From the NCBI GenBank assembly GCA_002342805.1, contig DDQW01000080.1, positions 75,046-139,045 of the forward strand: a DNA stretch of 64,000 nucleotides, read 5' to 3'. The notes beneath the pieces are model-generated. The model did not search any database. It was not told the origin of the DNA and saw nothing but the letters and a program-made list of their open reading frames with translations. The position numbers and the translations under genes are program-made. This stretch comes from Clostridiales bacterium UBA2432 (GTDB lineage: Bacteria > Bacillota > Clostridia > Lachnospirales > Vallitaleaceae). Shown here piece by piece: positions 37,772-46,485 of this stretch (the stretch's first letter is position 1; every line of letters starts with the position of its first letter).

Positions 37772-38425
37772 TTACCTAATCTTTATTTTTTCTAATTGAC
37801 TCTCATAAACTGTTATTTTTGAATTATCTATGAGTTTCTCAATTCTTTCTTCATATATAATATCAATGTCTTCAGTTTTTTTGTTGTCCTCCAAATTTTT
37901 GTTAATCTCCTCTTTAATCTTAATTACCATATTACTATGTAAATAGCCAAAATACTGTCTTGCATTATACTGTTGTGGTCCATATATCACTTTTCCCTGT
38001 TCAGTATGCTCAAGTCTTCTTTTATTCTCTTCCTCTAATTTATCAAGAAAACTACTGTATTCAATGCTATCTACCAATCCATATTCCAAGGCTAAAATTT
38101 GCTCTACCTTGATTGAAATAATTTTGTTAAGTGTCTTTTCTTTAATATAATCAATCGGCGTCTCATTATTTACCTCTGTTGTCCAAAAAGAAGGACTGTC
38201 ATCCATATTATATTTACGTTTAAAATATACATATGTATTTGATATTTCATCGTTCATGAAAAATTTAAATTCATCCGCTGTAACAATACTTTTATCAATC
38301 ATTACTACAATTTCACTTGGTTCACTATCATTACCCCAATATATTATCGCCGAAACCAAAATAGCTACAATTATCAATAGAATAACTGTCATTTTGCTTT
38401 TATTTATAAACTTTATATATGTCAT
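37772..38425 (-). CDS. Membrane-anchored SurA-N-like protein lacking a PPIase domain
   Basis: 217 aa. A single N-terminal membrane helix (about 12-30, MTVILLIIVAILVSAIIYW) is followed by an extracellular region. IVVMIDKSIVTADEFKFFM near residue 38 and the helical region afterwards resemble the SurA/PrsA N-terminal chaperone domain, but no parvulin domain follows. The remainder is charged and helical (LDKLEEENKRRLEH). It may help a secreted or membrane protein of the locus to fold; this is inferred. GGAGG lies 5 bases before the chosen ATG (an earlier adjacent ATG has only 2). It sits between the regulator and the secreted beta-helix gene. Confidence 0.6.
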   Translation of the reverse strand: MTYIKFINKSKMTVILLIIVAILVSAIIYWGNDSEPSEIVVMIDKSIVTADEFKFFMNDEISNTYVYFKRKYNMDDSPSFWTTEVNNETPIDYIKEKTLNKIISIKVEQILALEYGLVDSIEYSSFLDKLEEENKRRLEHTEQGKVIYGPQQYNARQYFGYLHSNMVIKIKEEINKNLEDNKKTEDIDIIYEERIEKLIDNSKITVYESQLEKIKIR

Positions 38426-38733
38426 CATAACCTCCGTTAATCACATAGCAATTCTACTATTGTTTATCTCTCTATACTTTATTATCTGAAAACAATTTAT
38501 TAGGTTAATGGTCAATTCTATAATCTACAATTATTCCCTTAGCTATGTTGATATTATAAGGTGAATAGCTGGTCAATGCTATCATTCATTATTGATTACA
38601 GTATTAAATATTTGATTTTTAGATATAAAAATTTTGCTCATAGTATAAATTTATAACTATTTTTCAATTATGTAATTACCGATACAGCATGCTATTCAAC
38701 CATTCATAGTACCTGATGTATTATTGCACAAAA
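38426..38733. other. Intergenic leader region without a gene
   Basis: About 300 AT-rich bases between the terminator of the sensor-regulator gene and the start of the operon it probably controls. No open frame, RNA gene or clear -35/-10 pair with proper spacing was found. TATAAT-like boxes occur on the minus strand (for example near 38558-38563). The promoter of the pectin-type operon most likely lies here. Confidence 0.4.
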
Positions 38734-38762
38734 AAAGAATGGTTATTCCTAAACCATTCTTT
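38734..38762 (-). terminator. Intrinsic terminator after the AraC sensor-regulator
   Basis: AAAGAATGGTT (38734-38744) pairs with AACCATTCTTT (38752-38762), loop ATTCCTA. On the minus strand the stem is followed by a run of seven T. It lies about 55 bases beyond the stop codon of the regulator gene. Confidence 0.85.
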
Positions 38763-38817
38763 CTCAGTCGTACAAGAAAATATATAATTATAAATTAATA
38801 TGAAAATATTTTAAGAC

Positions 38818-41139
38818 TCACTTCTCTTTCTTAAACGCCAGCCTATATTGATTTGGCGATATATTATAACATTCTCGAAACATTTTCGAAAAATATGTAG
38901 GATTGTTTATACCTACTCTTTCTGCAATTATTTTTATTTTTAGTTCTGTTTCTTCTAACAATTCCTTTGCTTTTTTCATTCTAATATCTGATATATATTC
39001 AATATATGTTTTTCCTAGTTCACTTTTTAAAACTCTCGAAAAATGAGATGTACTCATTCCAGCATGAAGAGCAATTTCATCAAGACCTAGATCCTCATGA
39101 TAATGTGTTTCTATAAAAATAAGGGTCTTCTCAATTTGTCTCCAATATTTATTTGTTCTTCTTTGTTTAATCGAAACATCAATAATCCCTACCACTTTTT
39201 TTAAGTAGTTAGATATCTCTTCAATTCCAGAAAATTCGTAAATTAAATTAACATCAATTACTGAATCTTCATCTTTTGAGAAAATATTATGCTCAGTCGT
39301 TTTGATATCTATATCCCCTAATATTCTTACAATAATTCCCTGGAACATACTAAATGTTATTTTTTGTTTACGTAATCTATCTATTATTTCATCAATTAGG
39401 TTATTAGCTTCTTCTACCTCTCCTGACATTATAAAATTTATTAATGCTTCTTCTTCTATATACATCATATCTCTATCAGAAAAAATCATTGATTCTATAT
39501 CTCCAAAATAAACAACATCATTATCTTGTGTTGTGTGTCTATATTTAAGTGATTCCAAAGCTGTAAAATATGATATTTGAACATCTTCAATATTATCTAC
39601 AACTTGCCCTATTCCTGAATAAACCCCTACTTCGATTTTCTTATTGTCTACATTATTCAGTTGAGTACATTTATGAATAATATCTCTGATTTCCTCGCTA
39701 TTTATGTATTCATCAAAGCTAAGTATCATCGCAATATTATGAATATCCACTTCAATCATCTCACATGGTTCAAATTCTTTTCTAAGATAATTTAAAGTTT
39801 TTCTGTTTATCTGTGTATACTCTCCTAATGATTGATAACTTCTTCTCTGATCACTTTTATTTATAGCAAATATGATAACTATGTAAGATTTACCATTGAT
39901 ATTTAGATTAAGTTCTATTTTCTTTTTAAGAAATTCAGTTTCATCAATCAAATTTGATGTTAGGAGCATTCGTAAGAATTGAATTCTCATCAATGGACGG
40001 GATTCTATATATTGTTCTTCTAATCCATTATTAATATCTGTCAGGGTCATGAAACTACTATTAATCATTTCTATCTCGCCTTCATCCCAATTATGAATAT
40101 CTTCATCTAGATAGTCACTAACATTTTTCACCAGACCTTTAATTGGACTATATAACTTGTATGATGCTATAAGTGCAAAAAAAACACCTATAATAATTGT
40201 ATAAACTGCAAAACCAACAAATTTTGTTTTTAATTTTTCAAGGTCTTTGTAAAGATATTCTGTTGGAACAACACTTATTAATCTCCATCCAAGAGCACTT
40301 GACTTTACCTGCGATATAATATATTTATCCTCGCCAATAAATTCCGTATAATATGGTGTATCTGTATCATTTTCATAAACTGAAGAAATAGTATTTATCT
40401 TTTTATATAATACTGACTCGTCAGTCGATGCAATAATTTCTGATTTCTCATCAACTAAATATAGTGTTGAATAATCATTATCTACTCCACTTATTATGTG
40501 CTCTATCAGGTATCTTTGGTCAATATTTATTACTATTGCTCCCAATTTATTACCAATTAATGGCACCGAATTTAATAACGATATTACATCTGCTTCAATA
40601 ACATTGTTTCCTACCACTCGTGAAAATTTTCTTAGATTAGTTACTTCACTCGTTTTGAGTTTATTATAATCAGCTTTCCAGTTTTTATCGTAAAATTCTT
40701 TAAACAAGTATGATTCTCCATTAATTGAACTTACAATCTTATCATCTTTTTCAAAATAAATATATATTGAATGTACAATTTTATTTACATCATCTAATAT
40801 ATTGATTTTCCTAGATATATCATTAATCAGTAGTACATTCTGAGTATCCCCATATTTACTATACTCAACAATTTCTTCATCAATGACAAACCTCATTGCC
40901 GTTCTTTTGATTTCCATAACACTTACTTCAAGTAATTTTTTTGTGGTCTCCAATTGACGATAATTTGAATACCCTATCTCCTTATCAATCATGTTTTTTG
41001 AATAGTTATATGTATATAATCCTATAATAGTTGTAGTGATGGCTATACAACCTAATAAAATAAGAAAATATTGAAAAAACAATTTCTTTTTCCTATTATG
41101 CAACTTTGGCACTTTTTGAAAAAAATTCTTTTTTTCCAT
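38818..41139 (-). CDS. Membrane-bound AraC family sensor-regulator with extracellular Cache-like domain
   Basis: 773 aa. TM1 (about 23-46) and TM2 (about 303-325) flank an extracellular region of about 255 residues with Cache-like features, such as SVPLIGNKLGAIVINIDQRYL and a GWRLISVVPTEYLY exit. A cytoplasmic linker of more than 300 residues leads to an AraC-type double helix-turn-helix at about 670-770 (LGLDEIALHAGMSTSHFSRVL and IKIIAERVGINNPTYFSKMF). Such one-component receptors bind ligand outside and DNA inside. It is directly upstream of the pectin-type operon on the same strand, and probably activates it. The ATG follows GAGGAG. Confidence 0.92.
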   Translation of the reverse strand: MEKKNFFQKVPKLHNRKKKLFFQYFLILLGCIAITTTIIGLYTYNYSKNMIDKEIGYSNYRQLETTKKLLEVSVMEIKRTAMRFVIDEEIVEYSKYGDTQNVLLINDISRKINILDDVNKIVHSIYIYFEKDDKIVSSINGESYLFKEFYDKNWKADYNKLKTSEVTNLRKFSRVVGNNVIEADVISLLNSVPLIGNKLGAIVINIDQRYLIEHIISGVDNDYSTLYLVDEKSEIIASTDESVLYKKINTISSVYENDTDTPYYTEFIGEDKYIISQVKSSALGWRLISVVPTEYLYKDLEKLKTKFVGFAVYTIIIGVFFALIASYKLYSPIKGLVKNVSDYLDEDIHNWDEGEIEMINSSFMTLTDINNGLEEQYIESRPLMRIQFLRMLLTSNLIDETEFLKKKIELNLNINGKSYIVIIFAINKSDQRRSYQSLGEYTQINRKTLNYLRKEFEPCEMIEVDIHNIAMILSFDEYINSEEIRDIIHKCTQLNNVDNKKIEVGVYSGIGQVVDNIEDVQISYFTALESLKYRHTTQDNDVVYFGDIESMIFSDRDMMYIEEEALINFIMSGEVEEANNLIDEIIDRLRKQKITFSMFQGIIVRILGDIDIKTTEHNIFSKDEDSVIDVNLIYEFSGIEEISNYLKKVVGIIDVSIKQRRTNKYWRQIEKTLIFIETHYHEDLGLDEIALHAGMSTSHFSRVLKSELGKTYIEYISDIRMKKAKELLEETELKIKIIAERVGINNPTYFSKMFRECYNISPNQYRLAFKKEK

Positions 41140-41392
41140 AAAATTAATCTCCTCGTATAATAAGTTTGTAATTCATACATCGCATTTGTTATGATTTCCA
41201 GAAAAAAAACAAATTCTAACACCTAGGGTACTTAGAGCTCCAGTTTCTATTAATTGTAACATAAAAATAGATAAATCTCACCGAACTTTCGACATTTTTG
41301 TAAGCAACTAGAACACTAGTAAAATATATAGTTTCTAGAATTTGAAGCTAAATTTCTATAGCTTCGGTGGACACGCCTTATTAAAAACAAAA
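41140..41392. other. Intergenic region, nothing recognised
   Basis: About 250 AT-rich bases between the sensor-regulator start and the terminator of the amino-sugar operon. It presumably holds the regulator's promoter. No open frame, RNA gene or repeat was seen. Confidence 0.4.
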
Positions 41393-41414
41393 AACTCTCT
41401 ATTTCTAGAGAGTT
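41393..41414 (-). terminator. Intrinsic terminator of the amino-sugar operon
   Basis: AACTCTCT (41393-41400) and AGAGAGTT (41407-41414) form a perfect 8-bp stem with a 6-base loop; on the minus strand it is followed by TTTTGTTTTT. It lies 23 bases after the last gene of the operon. Confidence 0.88.
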
Positions 41415-41437
41415 AAAAACTAAATATAAAGATTTTC

Positions 41438-42343
41438 TTATTGTAAATGTACAAGTGAATTACAATCAATTAAATGCGCTGCTTCTTGATCCATAATCAA
41501 ATAAGCATCTTTCATTAATTTCAAAGCGCTCGCAGGCAAGTCAAAATCAATATGCGAATCAAATAGTTTTTTTATAATCGGAGCTTTTTTAGCACCTGTA
41601 ACTTGTAGAACAACTGTCCTTGTTTCAAATATATGTTTAATTCCAAGTGTTATACCACGTGTCAATTGAATGTTTTCGGAAAAATACTTCTGTCCGACAG
41701 TTTTTGTTGTCTCATCTAAGTCAACAACATGTGTATATTGATCCCATTCATCAAAAGGCTCATTTAATCCTAAATGACCATTCATTCCAATACCCAGTAG
41801 CATAAAATCTATTTTTCCGTTTTTAAAAATATATTCATCAACTGCTGTACATTCTTCCTTAAGATTACCTTTTGTATTGAAAAACCGTACACGTTCTTTT
41901 TCTATATTTATATGATTAAAAAAATGTTTTTTCAAAAAACTTTCGCAGTTTTCTTCTACTTGCTTAACATCTACCCACTCATCTAGTGCTATAAAACGTA
42001 CTCTACTTGTATCAATTTGTTTTTCATTCCACTGCTTGACTAAATATTCATATGTTTTTATTGCAGTACTTCCTGCCGGTAGACAAATGAGACTATCTGG
42101 TTTTTGACGAATTGTCTCCATAAGCATATCTGCCGATTTTTTTGCTACCTCTTCTTCATTATTTTCTACTATAATATTCGAAATTTGTTTTGGTTCTAAT
42201 TTTAAACCATACTCTTTGATTGCTATTCTTTCCATGCAATTACAGAGTTCATGATCTCTTCTTGATTTTTCAATACACTTTTCACAATTTCCTCTCAATT
42301 TACAAGGAATATATGGGCATGGACACGTTTTACTATTTATCAT
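41438..42343 (-). CDS. nagB: Glucosamine-6-phosphate deaminase with Cys-rich N-terminal extension
   Basis: 301 aa; normal NagB is about 240-265. Residues about 55-300 match NagB: LPAGST near 86, ALDEWV near 122, LLGIGMNGHLGLNEP near 180, and FDLPASALKLM near the end. The reaction is glucosamine-6-phosphate to fructose-6-phosphate plus ammonia. The first 40 residues hold seven Cys (C7, C9, C14, C20, C23, C34, C36) with the pattern CPCPYIPCKLRGNCEKC, resembling the small clostridial DUF6485-type Cys domain. It may bind zinc or an Fe-S cluster. The ATG has AAAGGA at 7 bases and the extension is clearly in frame. It is the last gene of the operon, 4 bases after the permease. Confidence 0.85.
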   Translation of the reverse strand: MINSKTCPCPYIPCKLRGNCEKCIEKSRRDHELCNCMERIAIKEYGLKLEPKQISNIIVENNEEEVAKKSADMLMETIRQKPDSLICLPAGSTAIKTYEYLVKQWNEKQIDTSRVRFIALDEWVDVKQVEENCESFLKKHFFNHINIEKERVRFFNTKGNLKEECTAVDEYIFKNGKIDFMLLGIGMNGHLGLNEPFDEWDQYTHVVDLDETTKTVGQKYFSENIQLTRGITLGIKHIFETRTVVLQVTGAKKAPIIKKLFDSHIDFDLPASALKLMKDAYLIMDQEAAHLIDCNSLVHLQ

Positions 42344-42347
42344 TTTT

Positions 42348-43178
42348 TTATCCTTTCACAGCTCCTGCAGCTAAACTTTTTTCGATCTTATCACTCATAA
42401 ATAAATATATAATTAAGGTTGGAATGGTTGCTAACACCAACGCTGCTCCGATTGGACCCCATGACGTATTATATCTTCCAACCATACTAATAATACCAAA
42501 AGGAAGGGTTTTCAACCGGTCATCATGAATAAACGTAATGGCAAACATTAACTCATTCCACGAAGACAAATAGGTCAGTATTGATATTGTAGCAATAACT
42601 GATTTAGATAATGGTAAAATGATGGTTAAGAAAACTTTATATAGACTAGCTCCATCAATAAAAGCTGCCTCTTCAATCTCTCTAGGAATCCCTTGTAAAA
42701 ATCCTGTAAGAATCAGAATCGATAATGGAATAGCAAATGCTACATAAGGTATTATTAGTGCGAGTGGTGTGTTAATTACCGAATCTAGTGAAATAAATAA
42801 GGGTAGTAAAACTGCATGTACGGGTATCATTAATCCTAAAAGAATAAAGGTATATACCGCTTTACTTAACTTCCATTGTAGTCTTGTCAATGCATATGCC
42901 GCCATTAATGAAATTACATTTGACAATAACACGGTAATACCCGTGACGATAATACTATTTCTAAAGTATAATAATAAATTACTTCCGGAAAAAGCTGTAA
43001 TATAATTTGACCACATCATCTCCTGTGGTAGTCCTAAGATATTTTCACCAAACAATTCATGATTTTGTTTTAAGGAAAAGGATAGTAGCCATAGCAATGG
43101 AAATAACTGGATGAAACCAAAAATGATCAATAGCCCTTGTCCGATGATGCTATTTATTTTATTCTTTTTATCTTCCAT
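42348..43178 (-). CDS. CUT1 ABC transporter permease (MalG-like)
   Basis: 276 aa, six membrane helices. The EAA loop is EEAAFIDGASLYKVFLTIILPLSK near residue 168. The C-terminus IEKSLAAGAVKG is the MalG-type end. It pairs with the MalF-like permease 3 bases upstream. AAAGGA precedes the ATG. It imports the ligand of the SBP encoded upstream in the LacI-controlled operon. Confidence 0.94.
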   Translation of the reverse strand: MEDKKNKINSIIGQGLLIIFGFIQLFPLLWLLSFSLKQNHELFGENILGLPQEMMWSNYITAFSGSNLLLYFRNSIIVTGITVLLSNVISLMAAYALTRLQWKLSKAVYTFILLGLMIPVHAVLLPLFISLDSVINTPLALIIPYVAFAIPLSILILTGFLQGIPREIEEAAFIDGASLYKVFLTIILPLSKSVIATISILTYLSSWNELMFAITFIHDDRLKTLPFGIISMVGRYNTSWGPIGAALVLATIPTLIIYLFMSDKIEKSLAAGAVKG

Positions 43179-43181
43179 AAC

Positions 43182-44063
43182 TTAACTTTTCCTTTCTGCA
43201 AATAGCTTTTGTATTAACACGGTCGCCAATAAGCATTCTAAAACAATAATAATAGCAACTGCGCTACCATAACCATAACTATATCGTGTAAAAATACTTT
43301 TATACATAATAATACTTGGTACTTCGGTTATTTTATTTGGCCCCCCTGCAGTAAGTAGATAAATCATATCAAAGGCTTTAAAGGATCCGATCACTGCAAA
43401 AATAACACAGGCTTTAAATATGGGTTTAAGTTGGGGAATGGTAATACTTATGGCCGTTCGAAAATTGCTAGCCCCATCTACTTTTGCTGCATCATATAAT
43501 TCTTCCGGTATACTTTTCGCCGCGGTATAAAAAAGTAGCATATGGTAACCAATATATTGCCATATAGCTGGAGCAATAACCGATAATAAGGCTGTTTCTG
43601 TATCCCCTAACCATACTTTTGTTAAGTTTTCAAAGCCCGCCATTTCGAGCAAACTATTTAGCAAACCATAATTGGGGTGGTATATTTTTAGCCATAACTG
43701 TCCTATTACTACAGAAGAAATAATTACAGGTATAAAAAAAACGGTTCGATATATTTTTTCACCTTTAATTCCTGCACGTAATACTAAGGCTAAAATTAAC
43801 GCAATAGGTAATTGGATAAAGATTGAAAATAATGCGATAGCCATTGTATTTTTAATACTGACCCAAAAATTACTTGCTGGATCCGTAAGTAAATGTTGAT
43901 AATTTGACAATCCTACATAGGTCGCCTGATTTATCCCATCCCATTCAAATAAGCTATAGTTAAAAGATCTTATAATAGAGAAAAAGATGATGTAAGTAAA
44001 AATGATGAGTGCCGGCGCCATAAAAACAAGGACTGCAATTCTGTTTTTCATTGTTTTATTCAA
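43182..44063 (-). CDS. CUT1 ABC transporter permease (MalF-like)
   Basis: About 293 aa with six membrane helices and a MalF-type N-terminus (KNRIAVLVFMAPALIIFTY). The EAA loop is PEELYDAAKVDGASNFRTAI near residue 200. The start is uncertain: a TTG at 44063 has AAAGG 9 bases ahead and is preferred, an in-frame ATG lies at 44051, and an earlier ATG at 44072 abuts the same site. The longest reading (to 44099) runs into the hairpin after the SBP gene and is unlikely. Confidence 0.9.
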   Translation of the reverse strand: MNKTMKNRIAVLVFMAPALIIFTYIIFFSIIRSFNYSLFEWDGINQATYVGLSNYQHLLTDPASNFWVSIKNTMAIALFSIFIQLPIALILALVLRAGIKGEKIYRTVFFIPVIISSVVIGQLWLKIYHPNYGLLNSLLEMAGFENLTKVWLGDTETALLSVIAPAIWQYIGYHMLLFYTAAKSIPEELYDAAKVDGASNFRTAISITIPQLKPIFKACVIFAVIGSFKAFDMIYLLTAGGPNKITEVPSIIMYKSIFTRYSYGYGSAVAIIIVLECLLATVLIQKLFAERKS

Positions 44064-44091
44064 AAGAGTCATCCTTTCCATCTTTATATAC

Positions 44092-44122
44092 CATGCCAAC
44101 CCAACAATAAAGGGTTGGCATG
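44092..44122 (-). other. Intercistronic hairpin after the SBP gene
   Basis: CATGCCAACCC (44092-44102) and GGGTTGGCATG (44112-44122) form a perfect 11-bp GC-rich stem with a 9-base loop, 7 bases after the binding-protein stop. No T run follows on the minus strand, so it is not a standard terminator. A role in stabilising the SBP part of the mRNA is likely. Confidence 0.7.
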
Positions 44123-44129
44123 ATATAGA

Positions 44130-45473
44130 TTATTGCTCTAATTCAAGATTTTCTTCTAAGAAATTAACATATTCTTCTGGTGTTTTTAGGCCTGCTTGGA
44201 GGTCTTGTAAGGAGGTTAGGAATGTATCTATGTCTGAACCTGTAAGTCGTGTATCCCAAGCTAAAGTATAGCCTGTGGAGGTTTCTAATAATTCTGCAAT
44301 CTGAACTAATACCGGATTCAAATCATCCGTTGCTACGTCCGATTTCCATACAGAAATTCCGTCGCCTACCTTATAGGATTCAACGGATTGATATTCACTT
44401 AATTTTTGCATAAAATCAACGGCAATTTCTGGATATTCCGTTAAGGCTGAAACACTATAACCATCAACTGCTCCACCTGTAAATTCTGTATTTCCATTGG
44501 CCTCATCTGTTATTGGAAAAGCGATAACATCAATTTTATCTTTTACTTGGTTTTCATCTGCTTGTATATCTCCTGTTAACCAGCTGCCATTAAAGTACAT
44601 AGGAATTTTTCCCATTAAAAATTCTGCTTGAGCTTCTTGTGCTCCTTGAGCAATAAATCCATCATTAAAGGCATCATGTTCAACTAATTTATAAAATTTA
44701 GTCGCTGTTTCTAAAAACTCAGGGTCATTAAATGGTTTTTCTCCCATCATCGCCTTATCAATTCCTTCAACAGTAACTTCTCTCACGGATAATATATCGT
44801 GATACATGGCTGTATGCCAAGCATCTTTACCACCTAAAGTCATCGGTTGATATCCCTTTTCTCTAAATTGATCGACCACACTTAAGAGTTCATCCCATGT
44901 CTTAGGGTATTCAAGTCCTTCTTGTTCAAAGATCTCTCGATTAACATACATAACACCTGCCCATAACTTTACTGGCAATCCGTAAAGACCATCGTCATAT
45001 ATGAAATTAGACTCAATACCACCTAATAATCTATCTGTTGCTTCTGGATCTAAGTATTGGCTAATTTCAAGAACTTTCCCACTATCTACGAAAGGCTTTG
45101 AAAAACCTGCCCCATATGTAAAATATACATCGGGTATATCATCTCCTGAAAAGATAACTTTAAGTTTGTCCTTATAGCTGTTGACTTCTGATGCATCTAG
45201 ATTAATCTTAACATTTGGATTTGCATCTTCATATATTCTTGCAAAATCTTCAAGAATCTTACCATCACCTCGTGTGGTATCAGGCCATATATGCCATACG
45301 TCTAATTCTACAATTTCATCTTCTTCGGGTACGTTTTCTTCTTGGGTTTCATTCGTTGATCCTGTATTTGTCTCTTCTTGTTGACCTTCATCCGTTGGAG
45401 CACTTGGGTTACAACCCGCGATTAAAGACAAAGTAAGTATTGCACTCAATATAATAGCTAATTTTTTTTTCAT
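44130..45473 (-). CDS. Extracellular sugar-binding lipoprotein (CUT1)
   Basis: 447 aa. The lipobox LIAGC gives acceptor C21, followed by an acidic linker (TDEGQQEETN). The family 1 binding-protein fold is shown by ELDVWHIWPDTTRGDG near residue 55, a region with MYVNREIFEQEGLEYPKTWDEL, GKIPMYFNGSWL and GGAVDGYSVSA. It binds a mono- or oligosaccharide for the two permeases encoded downstream. The neighbours suggest an amino-sugar or beta-glucoside ligand. The start lies 1 base after the kinase gene, with GGGGAAA as ribosome site. Confidence 0.93.
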   Translation of the reverse strand: MKKKLAIILSAILTLSLIAGCNPSAPTDEGQQEETNTGSTNETQEENVPEEDEIVELDVWHIWPDTTRGDGKILEDFARIYEDANPNVKINLDASEVNSYKDKLKVIFSGDDIPDVYFTYGAGFSKPFVDSGKVLEISQYLDPEATDRLLGGIESNFIYDDGLYGLPVKLWAGVMYVNREIFEQEGLEYPKTWDELLSVVDQFREKGYQPMTLGGKDAWHTAMYHDILSVREVTVEGIDKAMMGEKPFNDPEFLETATKFYKLVEHDAFNDGFIAQGAQEAQAEFLMGKIPMYFNGSWLTGDIQADENQVKDKIDVIAFPITDEANGNTEFTGGAVDGYSVSALTEYPEIAVDFMQKLSEYQSVESYKVGDGISVWKSDVATDDLNPVLVQIAELLETSTGYTLAWDTRLTGSDIDTFLTSLQDLQAGLKTPEEYVNFLEENLELEQ

Positions 45474-45474
45474 T

Positions 45475-46473
45475 TTAATTTCCCCATTTCCGTAATAGAT
45501 TCATTGTTTTTGCTGATTGGTTAACATTTTTTTCCCGTAAAGTCGGATCTATAGTTGAAGCAACATCTAAAGCCATTTTTACCGCTCCAACGACTGGTTC
45601 GTACCTAGCTTGCACAAAAGTTATGTTTGGACGTTCTTCTTTTAACTTTTTCATCATTAAAGAACTAATCGTTTCTATTTCACTCTTAAATACACCACCG
45701 GAAAAAACCAAATCAAAGGGATAATCGATAGATACTTTATCTACTCCAGCCATAATATACTTTGACCATTGATTTGCAAACTCTAGAACAATATCTGTTG
45801 CAATCTTATCTTCTTGTTCTACACATTCAAAGATAAGTGGTGTTAAGTTTTTAACCGAACCTTTAATTTCTTGATCAAAAATATACTTCACTAATAGATC
45901 GTCTACGTTTTTAACTTCATAAAATTCTAATACTTTTTCCTTTAATAATGTCTGCTTTCCCACCCCACTTTCTTGATTAAAAACGGCCATCATTGCTTTT
46001 TGCCCAAGTCCTGTTGCGCCTTGAAAGGCATCTTCGATATAGTAACCGAGTATATATTCTTGGCCTTTTTTATTAATGAATGCACAGTTTAAGCCAGTGC
46101 CTGCACAAATAACTGCTCCATAATTACTTTCTGTTCCTCCACGAAGTGCAATGATACTATCATTTTCAATTTTTACTTTTTCTTGATTAACACCTATTAT
46201 TTGTGCTACATTTTCTTTTAACAACACATATTCAAAGTCAAAATCCGCTCCTGTCATTCCACATACAACGAAAGCTATTTCTGACGGATGAAAAAAAATA
46301 TCTTGCATGATTTGCTCTATTGCTAAATCAATCGCTTTCATTGCATGGTTCATGTCATATATACTATGACAACTTCCATAGGCATCTTTAGTTGCTAGAA
46401 TATGGCCATTTAAATCACTTAACGCTACCGATGTTTTTGTGCCACCTTGATCAATGCCCAAAATATATTTCAC
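45475..46473 (-). CDS. BadF/BcrA-type sugar kinase (glucosamine or N-acetylglucosamine kinase-like)
   Basis: 332 aa of the ASKHA superfamily. The phosphate-1 loop is ILGIDQGGTKTSVALS at the start. The phosphate-2 loop is near AVICAGTGLNCAFI, and an adenosine-type loop FDLVFSGGVFKS lies near residue 255. This family includes eukaryotic GlcNAc kinase and a bacterial glucosamine-specific kinase; the neighbour NagB makes an amino sugar the likely substrate. The start is GTG with GGAG 9 bases ahead. The gene lies 12 bases after the GH4 gene and 1 base before the SBP. Confidence 0.85.
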   Translation of the reverse strand: MKYILGIDQGGTKTSVALSDLNGHILATKDAYGSCHSIYDMNHAMKAIDLAIEQIMQDIFFHPSEIAFVVCGMTGADFDFEYVLLKENVAQIIGVNQEKVKIENDSIIALRGGTESNYGAVICAGTGLNCAFINKKGQEYILGYYIEDAFQGATGLGQKAMMAVFNQESGVGKQTLLKEKVLEFYEVKNVDDLLVKYIFDQEIKGSVKNLTPLIFECVEQEDKIATDIVLEFANQWSKYIMAGVDKVSIDYPFDLVFSGGVFKSEIETISSLMMKKLKEERPNITFVQARYEPVVGAVKMALDVASTIDPTLREKNVNQSAKTMNLLRKWGN

Positions 46474-46485
46474 TTTGCTACACTC

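Noticed and set aside
44064..44099. Longer N-terminus for the MalF-like permease of the amino-sugar operon
   Set aside because: It begins inside the 44092-44122 hairpin and lacks a ribosome site; AAAGG lies inside this stretch and serves the later start.
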